A program made the position numbers and the translations under genes. Under the pieces are notes generated by a model. That model saw only the letters and a program-made list of their open reading frames with translations, ran no database searches and was not told the origin of the DNA. Shown in pieces: positions 36,701 to 47,500 of a stretch of DNA of 64,000 bases; within the stretch, counting starts at the first letter, position 1, and each line of letters opens with the position of its first letter. This stretch comes from Istiophorus platypterus (Eukaryota; Chordata; Actinopteri; Istiophoriformes; Istiophoridae). The DNA lies in the NCBI GenBank assembly GCA_016859345.1, contig CM029134.1:16823560-16887559 (forward strand), written 5' to 3'.

Positions 36701-38803
36701 AATAACATTCCCTCAACTCCAACTTAAATCAGTAGCTTTGAAAGTGGATACTAGAGGAAAACAAATGTCTCCTCTATATTCATTTCATTCAGCAAACATT
36801 ATCCATCACAATTAGAAAAGCTAAGAGTAAAATAATAGTTCAACATAGGAAATTCGCCTTAACATTCATGTGTCTCTTACTTTAGCTGTGTCTTCTCTGA
36901 TACGCAGATTCCTGACAGTGATTCGTCTCTTGGAGTCAAAGTTCTGACCAGGCATGTCAATGTCGTCTGCATATTTGTCTTCATCCTCATCCTCACTGTC
37001 ATGTTCCCACTCCTGAAGAAAAAAGATTCAAATAATTAAAGGTTAGTCTTCTAGACAAGAGACTGCCCTTTATCTCTTAAACTATAGTTGGGTACAATCT
37101 ATCACTATTACAATCTTGACATTACTGAAAACTTACAGTTTGGTCCAGTTTTCCAGATGCCAACTCATCCTGAAGTTTCTGTGCCTTCAGCGTCCTTTTG
37201 GCCTGAGAGACAGAAACAAATGCAAAAGGTCATGTATTGGACTACACGTATATAACATAGTTAAAATGGAATGTTTTAAACCTGATTGTGCAATCACACC
37301 TGATTTATGTCCCAGTACCTGCAACTGAGCAACAGTTAGGATTTCAGCTCAGTTAAGTTTTTTAGGTTTGGCTTTTTAAGAATCAGGGATCAGGGGTTTC
37401 TGGTTGCCAGTTTGAAGTTGTTTTGTGTAGCTTGTTGGAATTTGACTCTCATTTGTACAGTGCCACACATGGATATGCGTGGAAGATAGCAGACATCTGT
37501 GACCTTGATTCAGTCACAAGGTACCATCGTTTGTTTTTCTTCTTCTCAAAAAAGTCAAACAAACAAAAGCTACAGACTTTAACCACACTAATATTACCAC
37601 TGCGCTACTCACCAGGTCTACTTTGGCATACTCTTCCACAATGCGCTGGTGTTCCTCAGGGTCGTATCCATTCCAGCGATCACGCTTCCCATCGTAGTCC
37701 AACGCAAGCTGGACTTGAGTGTGCTCATCTGGGGCTATGCCTGTGCCTGTGTACTTCGCCCCTACTTTTCTTGGTCGCTAATGAGAGAAAAGTGAAGGTC
37801 AGAGGTTAAGATTTAAGTATAAAGATATAACATTATTTTAATCTGCTGAATTAGAGACGGGTGAAGGTTAAACTCTGCTGGAAGATGAAAGACTGCTTTA
37901 ATCATTTTACCTCTAAGCAGTCGTTCTTCTTGTGTGTCATGGCGCCACAGTTTTCACAAGCTCCCTTACGAAATTTAGTGGAAACAGCAGTCTGTGTGGA
38001 AAAACAAAATGGAGCTATTAAATTTAAAGTTATTTGTTCCAGTCATATGAAAGTAACTCCATGATTCATTCTCACCTCTTGCACTCCTCTCTTATACCAC
38101 TCTCCGATGGCTGAGTATTGTTTCTCGTTTTCAGTCTGTGGTCTCTGATGCTTTAGTGTGGGTCTTTTGGATGGGTCGATGTACCATGGCACTGATGAAA
38201 TATACTGTGGTATATGAGGGTTTATGTCCCTGGAGGGGAGAGGAGGCAGAACAAGATGTCCATATTACTGCCAAAACAGTGGCCTGAATTTTGGGTTTCG
38301 TTACCTTGTACAATGAACTCTGGCTGATGTTTGTTTTCTCTTCAGGACACCACCAAGGCAGATATATCAAAGTTGTATTTACAACCTAGATGCTGACGTT
38401 AACACCCTTTACCTCTATCACTGCTGCATCGAACATTTACCAGATAGAAAGAGTCTAATAAGGTACGCTTTAGAGTTCCCAACTGGACATGAAGGATCCA
38501 GTGTTTTTGGGTTGTAGACCCATAGTAGGGAGAAAAAAGTACCCCTTTAAGCATGGTATCAGAGCTTTTAAATGCCCAGATGTGAACATGTAGCTAAGTG
38601 AGTTGGAGCATTTTTTCTGACACTTGGATGGACACGAGTTTCGTCCAGACTTACTTCCCCTCCTCGTCCACCTCAGCTGGCGCGTTTCCCAGCTTCCTCT
38701 GCTCCTCTAGCTCCTTCTTCTTCCTCCAGTCCTCCCTGGTCATCTTCTTGGGCTCATCCAGGCCCACGATGCCCTCCGAGCTGACGCTGGGCTGCTCGGT
38801 CAT
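33794..38803 (-). CDS. slu7: Pre-mRNA-splicing factor SLU7
   Basis: Fourteen coding exons in transcript order: 38655-38803, 38076-38229, 37911-37991, 37613-37777, 37137-37202, 36881-37012, 36563-36660, 36412-36479, 35429-35568, 34685-34846, 34497-34598, 34295-34372, 34082-34204, 33794-33973. All are GT-AG and total about 565 residues (human 586). SLU7 acts in the second catalytic step of splicing and helps select the 3' splice site in the nucleus. Visible landmarks are EPKKMTREDWRKKKELEEQR near the N-terminus, a CCHC zinc knuckle (C-EN-C-GAMT-H-KKND-C, about 110-125), DYDGKRDRWNGYDPEEH, DDIDMPGQNFDSKRR, YLRNLDPNSAYYDPKTRAM, a lysine-rich stretch followed by an acidic-serine cluster near the C-terminus, and the ending RPDDPMASFLGQ. 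It follows c1qtnf2 as in mammals. Confidence 0.96.
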
Positions 38804-39260
38804 GACTGAAGCTGCCACCACGAAAACACCCGGTTGAACGATCAGGACACCCGTCTAACACAGCGAAGCGTTCAGCAGAAACACCAACTCTCCGGGAAAT
38901 AGTCCCTTTCCAGCCGTCCGACTCGTGTTCACCCTGCAGCGAGAGCTTCTTTGGTCACAATTTCTAAAAGTGCAACAGAAACTAACCATTAGCGTTAGCT
39001 AGCCAACTGTTGACTTGAACGCGGAAGAATTATGTTATCTCGTGTAAGATTAATGAATCGACAGCTTGGTTCCCTTAGTAAGACCCAACAAATATCACAT
39101 CGGTTGACATTACCTTCGTAAACGCGGCAGTTTTATCTGCAACTCGCTGTTTCTGAGCTCGTCACTTGTGTTTTGACCGACGCACCGTCGTCGCCGCCAT
39201 TTTACGTCGAGCGAAGTTACGTCGCGTCTCTTCTTCCTCTGCGGCGCTGACGTCCGACCG
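38804..39260 (-). promoter_or_regulatory. slu7: slu7 5' leader, probable leader intron and CpG-rich promoter
   Basis: On the minus strand a donor AAG|GTAATG ends a likely non-coding exon at 39114, and an acceptor CTGCAG|G begins the next exon at 38933, giving a 180-base leader intron. The sequence around 39170-39260 is CpG-rich. A YY1-like GCCGCCATTTT (plus strand, 39193-39203) lies where the first exon would start. Exact transcription start unknown. Confidence 0.5.
39162..39200 (-). other. Possible upstream ORF in the slu7 leader (12 codons)
   Basis: ATGGCGGCGACG... on the minus strand encodes MAATTVRRSKHK and then stops, inside the proposed first non-coding exon of slu7. Its ATG is the one embedded in the YY1-like AAAATGGCGGC. 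It is a uORF only if transcription starts above 39200. Confidence 0.35.
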
Positions 39261-39430
39261 TCGGACACAGCGACACCTATCGGCCGCCTCCGCCTCGACG
39301 GAGACGCTCAGGCGCAACCACTGACTTTTTATTGTTTTATCGCATCGCGGCGTGTTTTTCTTGCTGCGTGGCACATGGCGGATGTGGTCATACTTTTTCC
39401 ACATCTGAAATGTAAATGATGCTCATTGCA

Positions 39431-39963
39431 TTCACGGTGGTAGGAAAGTGACTAAGCACATTTACTCAAGCACCTTACTTAAGTACAATTTTTATATTCT
39501 GTACAGTATTTCCATTTTATGCTGTTTTATACTTCTATTCTTCTACAATTCAGAGGCCAGTGTTGTACTTTTTAGTCCACTAAATTAATATTAAAGCTTT
39601 AGTCACTAGTTAGAGATTTAGATTATTAATATAAAATACACTCAACAAAAAAATACGATAGTCATGAAGCTACCAAGTTTGAGTACTAGAAATTTGCTGC
39701 CTTTTTACCTGCTACCAAATTAAGGTGACACTTACACATTGATGCATTAGTAACTATAATCCAAAAATATATAAATGTTGCTCTGAAATGGTTATTCTGC
39801 ATGAGTCCTTTTATTGTCAGTCTAAGCATATTCTGATGTTAATTCTTTTGTACTTTTACACTATCAAAATTGTGAATGTAGTACTTATACTTGTAGCAGA
39901 GTAATTCTACAAAGTTGTACTGTTACTTTTACTTCAGTAAAAGATCTGACTATTTCTTTCACA
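39431..39963. repeat. Teleost-type interspersed repeat (TTTACTCAAGTA.. family)
   Basis: Reads AGTGACTAAGCACATTTACT, CTTACTTAAGTACAATTTTT, TATTTCCATTTTATGCTGTT, TACACATTGATGCATTAGTA, CTTTTGTACTTTTACACT and TACTTCAGTAAAAGATCTGA in order. This string of blocks is one I know as an abundant fish repeat of about 0.5 kb whose ends carry AAGTA/TACTT-rich inverted words. Full length but diverged; non-coding. Confidence 0.65.
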
Positions 39964-41040
39964 GCTGTAGTAACTATGGGGCACAAGCACACTTTGCCCT
40001 GCTGAATTACCAACAGGGAAAAGTGGAAAACAAGCTTTGGGCACCAGAACTCCAGGGGCCACAAAAGCCCCAGGCTTACTATGTGTGTCAGCTGGTTTGT
40101 GTTAAATCCAAGTTAAGTTTTGAGAAAATGCTCCACTAAGGCACAATATCAACCAACAGAGCGGCCCTATGTGTGTGTATGTTTTTACCTGATCTTTAGG
40201 CCGTTTTGAAGAGTCTCCCTGCCATCAAAATCAAGTTTTAAACCTCTAACTTAAAAAGTTTCATTTAATCCTTTTTACAACCTTAAATGCCATCAGAATG
40301 TAATACATAATGTAGGAGACCAAAGTACAGATGAATAGAAAATATAAAGCACCAGTCTATCCAAAAGGGTTCATTTTTATTTCCTTCATTCAGAACTGGT
40401 AAATCTGTCTTGATGAACTGTGTAGAACTTGGGAGGTTTATGATGAACATTGTGTGTGAGATAAGCAGAAGATGGATTGCTTGTAAAAACCTTGGGGTCA
40501 CAGATGGTTACCAGCCATACTTAATAGACAAAAGGTCTTCTGACAAAATTTGTGATGCATACCTCAAGAAGAAAAATAAACAGGTTACAGGAAGCACTGT
40601 TAGAACCAAAAGCCTTCGTATCTCCTGACTGCTGGTATAACTTGCTTACTTATCAAATATGCACACTTACAAAATATGGCAGTTACAGCAATAAACTTAT
40701 GTGGCCTTTTGATATATTGCCTTGACTCTTGACAACATTGCCTCTGCCAGGTGTCACTGTAAGGAGAACAAAATACTGGATACCAAGTGAAGAAGTACTT
40801 TGATCTAGTTCTTATTTAGATAATGAACAGTACTGATGGGTGTAAAACTATTACTTGCGACATCTGTGATGCATATTTTAGGTTTTGCATTTTCATAGCA
40901 TTATCTCACTGTGAGTCCGATCCTGAGCTCTTACCTACCTGTTCTGAGAGAAAAAAGGGTGAATTAAGAGAAACTGCAAATCAACCCAAAAAAGGCTATT
41001 TTTGTCTTTGCAAGAATCATGTCAGTCTCGATGACTCCAG
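39964..41040. other. Intergenic DNA between slu7 promoter and nsd1 3' end
   Basis: Short open frames occur on the plus strand (for example 39915-40139 and 40823-41137) but none has splice sites, conserved motifs or biased composition. I see no gene here. Confidence 0.45.
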
Positions 41041-41044
41041 TGGG

Positions 41045-41050
41045 TTTATT
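41045..41050 (-). terminator. nsd1: Candidate nsd1 poly(A) signal (AATAAA on minus strand)
   Basis: TTTATT on the plus strand about 500 bases past the nsd1 stop codon. A poly-A-like run at 41241-41257 (plus strand) lies within the proposed 3' untranslated region. Confidence 0.4.
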
Positions 41051-41544
41051 TTTGCATTCCTCAGAAGCACCAAGCAGGCATTGTTGTGCCTAACTGTAAC
41101 ATGGACCAGTGAGAACAATATTTTTAATCACTTGTAATTAGAAAGACATTGTTAAGACAGTAACAACAACTTAAGATGCCCTTATGGTGACAGTTTGGTC
41201 AGGTGTGAAACTTGTCACCCTTTTTCTTATGTTCCAAACATTAAAAAAAAAAAAAAAGGCCAAAGAATGTAAACAAGATTGAGAGAAAGAACAAAAGAAC
41301 TTAACAGCACCAGACACAAATAAACATATCGACAGAAGTATAAAGAGACGGACTGAGTCAGTCCTCGAGCCTTAGCACCATACACATCCCTACTGTCAGT
41401 CCAGCAGTGGACAAGAAGGCAATGTAGTACCAAAGTGAAGACAGTGTTGTGTTCAAGGAGGTACCAAAATATCAAACTCTTTTTGTCCTTTGAATTTCTA
41501 TTGAGAGTTTTGTTGAGTAGTTATAAAGGAATGGATGCAATGAG

Positions 41545-44500
41545 TCATTTACTATCGTCCTCCACTCTCCCCCACTCCTCTAAGTCCTCCTCCTCCTCCA
41601 CCTCTCCATCATCAGCATCTTCATCCACATAATCATTCCAAGTGTCATACACATCCCCTCCTTCATCGTCCTCCTCGTCCTCCTCCAGCAGGTCACCTCG
41701 ATATAGCGGCCCCTCCTCCTCCTCTTCCACTATCTCCATCTCCTCCATTTCATCCTCTTCCTCTTCCGCCTCCTCCTCTTCATCGTCATCTTCTTCCACC
41801 TCTTCCACCTCTAAATCACACACCTCCCCATCCTCTACCTCACCGTCCTCTCTTTCGTCTTTTGAGGAGGTAGGGGTGGAAAATACTTTCCCTTCAGTCC
41901 TGTCTGTGAGGTAGGACCTGCTGGAAGGGATGAAGCTCGAGGTAGCAGTCTTTGTGTTGATGTAGAGACGAGGAGGAGGATTCTGCCTGCCCAGCGCGTT
42001 CTGGGTGGTGGGGGAAGAGATGGGGGCAGCAGAAGAACCGGTTCTGGAGTTGTGGACCAGCAAGGGACTGAAGGGCACAGCCATGGCCCCGGGCCTCACA
42101 GAGGTCCTGTTGGGCATGTATTCACGAATCTCCCCTGGCTCCAGTGGGTCAGGCCCACAGGGGTCATGTTCACTGCAGGACAATTTGCCATCCAGCTTGG
42201 AAATGAAGAGCATGCCTTCACGATGCTCCTTACAGTAAGAGCTGGGACACATCTCACAGAAAGAAGCGGCCTCTTTTCCACAGATGTCACACTGGTGCCA
42301 CGGACACTCCCACCGCCCTGGAGACAAGATGATGGTCATTACTCAGGGCAAAGAGTGTATTTTTACAGTAAAATCTTTGACCAAAAAGGTTTCATAGGTT
42401 TCAAAGCAATTATTCAACTGGCTGGGACTCAACCCATCTCCAGTTTTGCTAGATAAATCTGGTCAATCGGTCATAATTTAATCCAACACAGTCACTTCAC
42501 ATTTTGCTGTTTAGTTCACTTTCATCCAAAGTCAGCCTAACAGTGACATCCAAATTTGTCCATGCTACAATTACCAAAAGATGAGAGTTCCACACAACCG
42601 CAAACATTGAGGTTTTATAGGTATCAGATCCTTAAATAATTCCTTTATTGTACATGTTTACAAACCAACAAAACTAGACCTATATTAGTCATCTAATATG
42701 GGCTGCACAGAAGTTTTCCTTTTTTGGAGAATCACTGTCAGTCATTGCACTGTATTGTAACTGTTTGAAATGACCACTGCCCATCTCTACTTGCCTGCAG
42801 GCCTCTTGGCCAAGTTGAGACAGTCAGCATGATAGACCTTCGGGCATCCCGGCTTCTTACAGGACACGATTTGTCCCCCGTCACCACAGCTGAAGCACTC
42901 GTCTTCTCTTTCCTTGGTCACTTCTTGCTTGGTCTTCTTCTTTATGGGAACCTTTCTTTTTCCCTCCTTCAGTTTCAGTTTCTCTGCTGAAGGCTGGTTC
43001 TGAACAAGAAGAAATGATAGGAAGTCTCCAAAGCTGCTCTTCTTTTAAGTTACACATTTAGGTGAGGGTTGTAAAATGATGATCATCTAAGGGTTCAAGT
43101 GTCTGCTCATGAAGCATTTAAACTCATCAAACGTGTACTTTTACCTTTGGCCGGACACCAAGGAAACCACTGCAGTTGGGCGCTCCACATTTACAGGCAG
43201 TTTTCCCATTGCCAAGGCATTCCAGGTTGTAGTTGAAAGTCAGCTCCACACCTAGAGTACACTTCACATTAGCTCTATGCTGTGTTCAGAGGCCCAGATT
43301 GTAAATTAAAGAAATAATCTGCATTCCTAATCCTATCCAAAATAAAACACCAAAACTCAGGTGTAGGCTGTTACTCAAACCTTTTGGGATGTCTTGTAGA
43401 GCAAACAGCCCCACCCTGGTGTCCCCGTTCACAGTCCACTTCTGGGTCTCACAGTTTGGCTGGCAACTGTGGTTCATGAAGCGAGCCTGGTTCCCTTTGG
43501 GCCCGGCATCAATGATCCGGTCCTAGATTAAAAAGAAAATAACAATAAAATACAAACAGGTTTGCTATAGGCATGTGATCTAATCATTAAATCAAGTGGT
43601 TGCTAAGCTGTACCATGTACACCTGATCATGTTTGCAGGTATTTAGCTCATATTCACTTTGTCCAGTGTAAGCATGTAGAAGTTACAGATGTCGTTCTCC
43701 TGGGCGTGTCTTATCCTGGCTCGACATTCCTCTTCATCTATCACCTCTCCAACATATTCACTCACAAAGGCTCCCTGAGAAGCAACAGAGGGAAAAAAAA
43801 GGAGACGATGAAGCAAGGAATAATAATAATACTGTGGTTAGTACTTACAATTCCAGAGATCTTGTATGTGATTTTTTTCCAACCTACCTTCTTGATGTCT
43901 GACACACCACGTAAACCCCAGCCACAGGACAGTGTCCTGAAAATCTCCACAGTTGTGTACTGGCGCTTTGTGAAGGCCTGGTTTTGACATCGCTCCCCTG
44001 CTGCACACACCTGAGGGTGGCACTCGTACATCAACATGCGGTTAATGCACTCGGAGTCGATGCCGCAGGGGTTTTCATCGGAGGCTTTACAGTTGCAACG
44101 TGGGATCTCTGACAGATCAGCTGTGATGATCTGCACCTTCCCCATTTTCTCAATGTTGTGAGTGTCACCCTCCATGTAAGGGAAGACTCTGGCCTGGTAC
44201 GTCCACACAAAATCTTTAGAGCCAAAGAATTGCACTGGGAACTCTCCCACCTCATGTTTCATCCTCAAGATGTTATTTGGAACATCTTTGGTCAGACAGA
44301 CTTCTGCAGGCCACCACCTAAAGAGTTAGGTCAGGTTTCAAGAGTGCAAACATGGGTGCATTAGCTGTTGCTTAGGACTACTGTGTGTATAGAAAGGCAA
44401 TGTTGTCTTACCTGTAACGTCCCCATTTGACCCACAGGATGTCTTTAATACGAGGCTTCTTTCCAGCTTTGCAGTCATTGCAGAACCAGCTGCCCTGAGG

Positions 44501-47500
44501 CATCTCCATATTTAAACATTCCCTATGGAAAGCAGCAGGACAGGCTTCACAGCACAGCAGACTGCCCCCTACGAAATCACAGCAGGTCCACAACACACCG
44601 ATTAGGGCTTACGATAATTTTATTATTTAGTTTACTGACTAAATGATAAGGCCATTTTATATTTTGGTCTATAAAATTTTGAGAAACAAGACAAATGCCT
44701 AATGCAAGTTACCAGATCCAAAAGGGGTAACTTAAAAGTGCAAATTTTATCTCTTCAACAGTCAATAAAATCAAAGGTTTTTGTTTCACTACCATCTGAA
44801 AGGTTCGGTCTTTGGAGGGATAACCAGCTGCTAAATACCAAATTATCTACTAAAACTGCTGTCAGTTGTCTTTCTATGATCTGATCCCTTGACAAGTAAT
44901 TATTTCAGCAAAACAACAGACACAAAGCACACAATGGGGAAGGGAGTGCAATTGGGGCTATAATAATTTAAACCATCAATGTTGCTAATGACGGTACCAA
45001 AAACCCAAAACATGTGCTAATGTAAAGTCTTGACATTTTCCATAAGGGCACTATGGCCTTTTATGATCCTGGGTATCAGGGGCATATCTGTCTGTGGCTA
45101 CCGAATCCAAAAGGAAAGAAGCAATTTTTATAGATACAGTTGCCATGCGGGAAAATAGGATGGTGCGTAAAAATTAATTTACAACTCATTATGCACTCTT
45201 GAAGAATAAAGCACAGTGAATTTTGCAAAGCAGGTACTTTTATGGATGTTATTAACATTAGAAACACAGAGAGTTTAGAAAAAAGGTGCAATAGCACGAT
45301 CAGGTCCAAGTCATTTAACAGATTCACACCTGATCTCATATTAAGAAATGTATACATGGTCATAGTAGTAAAACTGTTTTGACGGCAGGTTAAAATCACC
45401 ATGAAACGAGACAAAACTCGCCTTCAGAGCAGACAAAGCACCAGCTAACGTTGATGTGTTCGTGGTTCTTGTAGCCTTTGCGGGCGGTGAAGTGGTTCGG
45501 ACACAGCAAGCTGTTGTTTGCCAGCACCAAGCTGCCTGCTGCCATGCAGTTGTCATTGGCATGATAAGCCACAGGGCAGCGCACACACCGAGCCAGTCGA
45601 CCTAGAATAAAAGTACAGAGGACCAAAGACAGCTTAATCTAAGTACATCTGGACATTTAATTGATGTTTTGTAACAACAACCCAATAATACACAGTGCTC
45701 TTTTTCTCACAAGATTTGAATGCACTCTCTCTCAAATGTTGTGCTTAACACAAATTGATTCAATTTTACAGGATTACCAGGAAAGTTGGTGCCACAAAGC
45801 ACGAGAAAGAAATCATTTGAATTTAAATCATTTAAAATCCTGTTCAGCAATTGTTTTATAGAGCCAGGTCAAATTGCCAAAATCCAAGCAAACACAGAGT
45901 GTTTGTATTTCCAGCGCCAGGAGCTGCTGTTGTATGAAATAAGCTTCTCAGACGAATGGGGCTGTTTCTAATGACCAATGAGCAAAGAAGCCAAAGATAT
46001 GTCACTTAACACCTTTTTTTTTTAAATTAAAAAAAAAAAAAAAGGTACAGTAGTGTAAAAAAACGTCCAGGCACCCCTGGTCAAAATGTCTTTTACTATT
46101 ATGTGAATAGAATATAGGCTGATAACTCCAAAGGGCATAAAGTTAAAGATTGAGCCTTCTTTTTAACATTTTAAGAAAGATTAGTTGATTATTTTTGTTT
46201 TATACAATTTTAGGAGTGAAAAAAAGAAAAGAAAGAAGCCCCATGGTGATGTTTTGGAAATTTTTTTTACAAATGTCTCAGACCTTAGTTCATTTTTTTA
46301 GGGCTGTAGCTTGCTCACAGTTCCCGTTAGGGAACTGATGCAAATTTCAAAGCTCTAAATAGTCCGACTCCTCAAACCTTGACCCAACAGCAGATGGTGG
46401 TGTGGGGTCAAACTGTGTCTTCAAAGTAAGTTGCAACTATCTTGGGAAATACATTGCTGGAAAGTTAAAAATCAACTCTATCATTCTTCCTTTTCAATAT
46501 AGCTCTAACATATATGTATATTCATATCTATTTATATCTATATTTGCCCCAAAAATTCACCATTAGTTGTGATCTAGTCCCCACCACAAAATTCAGCATC
46601 ACAGGAACATCTAAACAAGCCTGATGCATTTAGGAATCAAGTCCTGTAGAGTGATGAATCTAAAATAGAACGTTTTTTGCCACAATGAGCAAAGGCATGG
46701 AAAAAATAAGGTGCAGCTTTTCATGAAAAGAACATCTCTGCATTTGTTAAGCACAGGGGTGGATCCGTCATGTTTTGGGCGTTTGTTGCCTACAACATGA
46801 TAATCCTAAACACACCTAAAATCCACAATGGACTAGCTCAAGAGGCACAAGCTGAATGTTTTGCAATGGCCCTCACAGTACCCCACCTACACATGATCAA
46901 AAATCTGTGGAGAGACCTCAGAGGGGAATTGCAGGCAAGACAAAATTAGAAGCCTTTTGCAAATGATGTCAACTTTTACTCACTTGATTATTTACTGTAC
47001 CAGAAATTCTGATCGGTGTACTGAATCTTTTTCAAGCCTCTACATACCTCTCTGTTTACACTTAGACAGTGAGTCATTAACAACTTTAAAAAAAAGGTTT
47101 CAGCACCGAGATAAACCCTGATATCCTGTATCTAAACTGAAATCCCTGAATAATTAGTTCAGGGGAGATGATCAGCTCCTAATAAAAATAACAAGTGATA
47201 TGCAAATATCCGAAGATTGTGTGGAGAATCCCAGAGCAAAAAATTTTGAAGCTAACTGGCTTTTGATCACCAACAGCTGACATACTTGGAGCAGGTTGAG
47301 TTTAGTTAAAAACAACAAGGATCCATTTTGCAGTCAACACTACTGGATGGTGATTAGGAATGGCTTATTAACCCCTTAGTTCATAGACATTGATGCTACG
47401 CAGGTAGAAAATGTAGTCATGGCTGCAGTATAATCTTTACCGAAGAGATGTTGAAGCAAAAATCAACATTCTTAATGTTCTATTAAATGACAGTGACTTA

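Noticed and set aside
41642..41914. Plus-strand ORF encoding a poly-serine protein
   Set aside because: It is the complement of the acidic GAG/GAT-rich tail of nsd1; the poly-Ser pattern is only the TCC/TCT strand of those codons.
43838..44255. Additional minus-strand ORFs overlapping the nsd1 AWS/PWWP exon
   Set aside because: Out-of-frame shadows of the exon 43888-44317.
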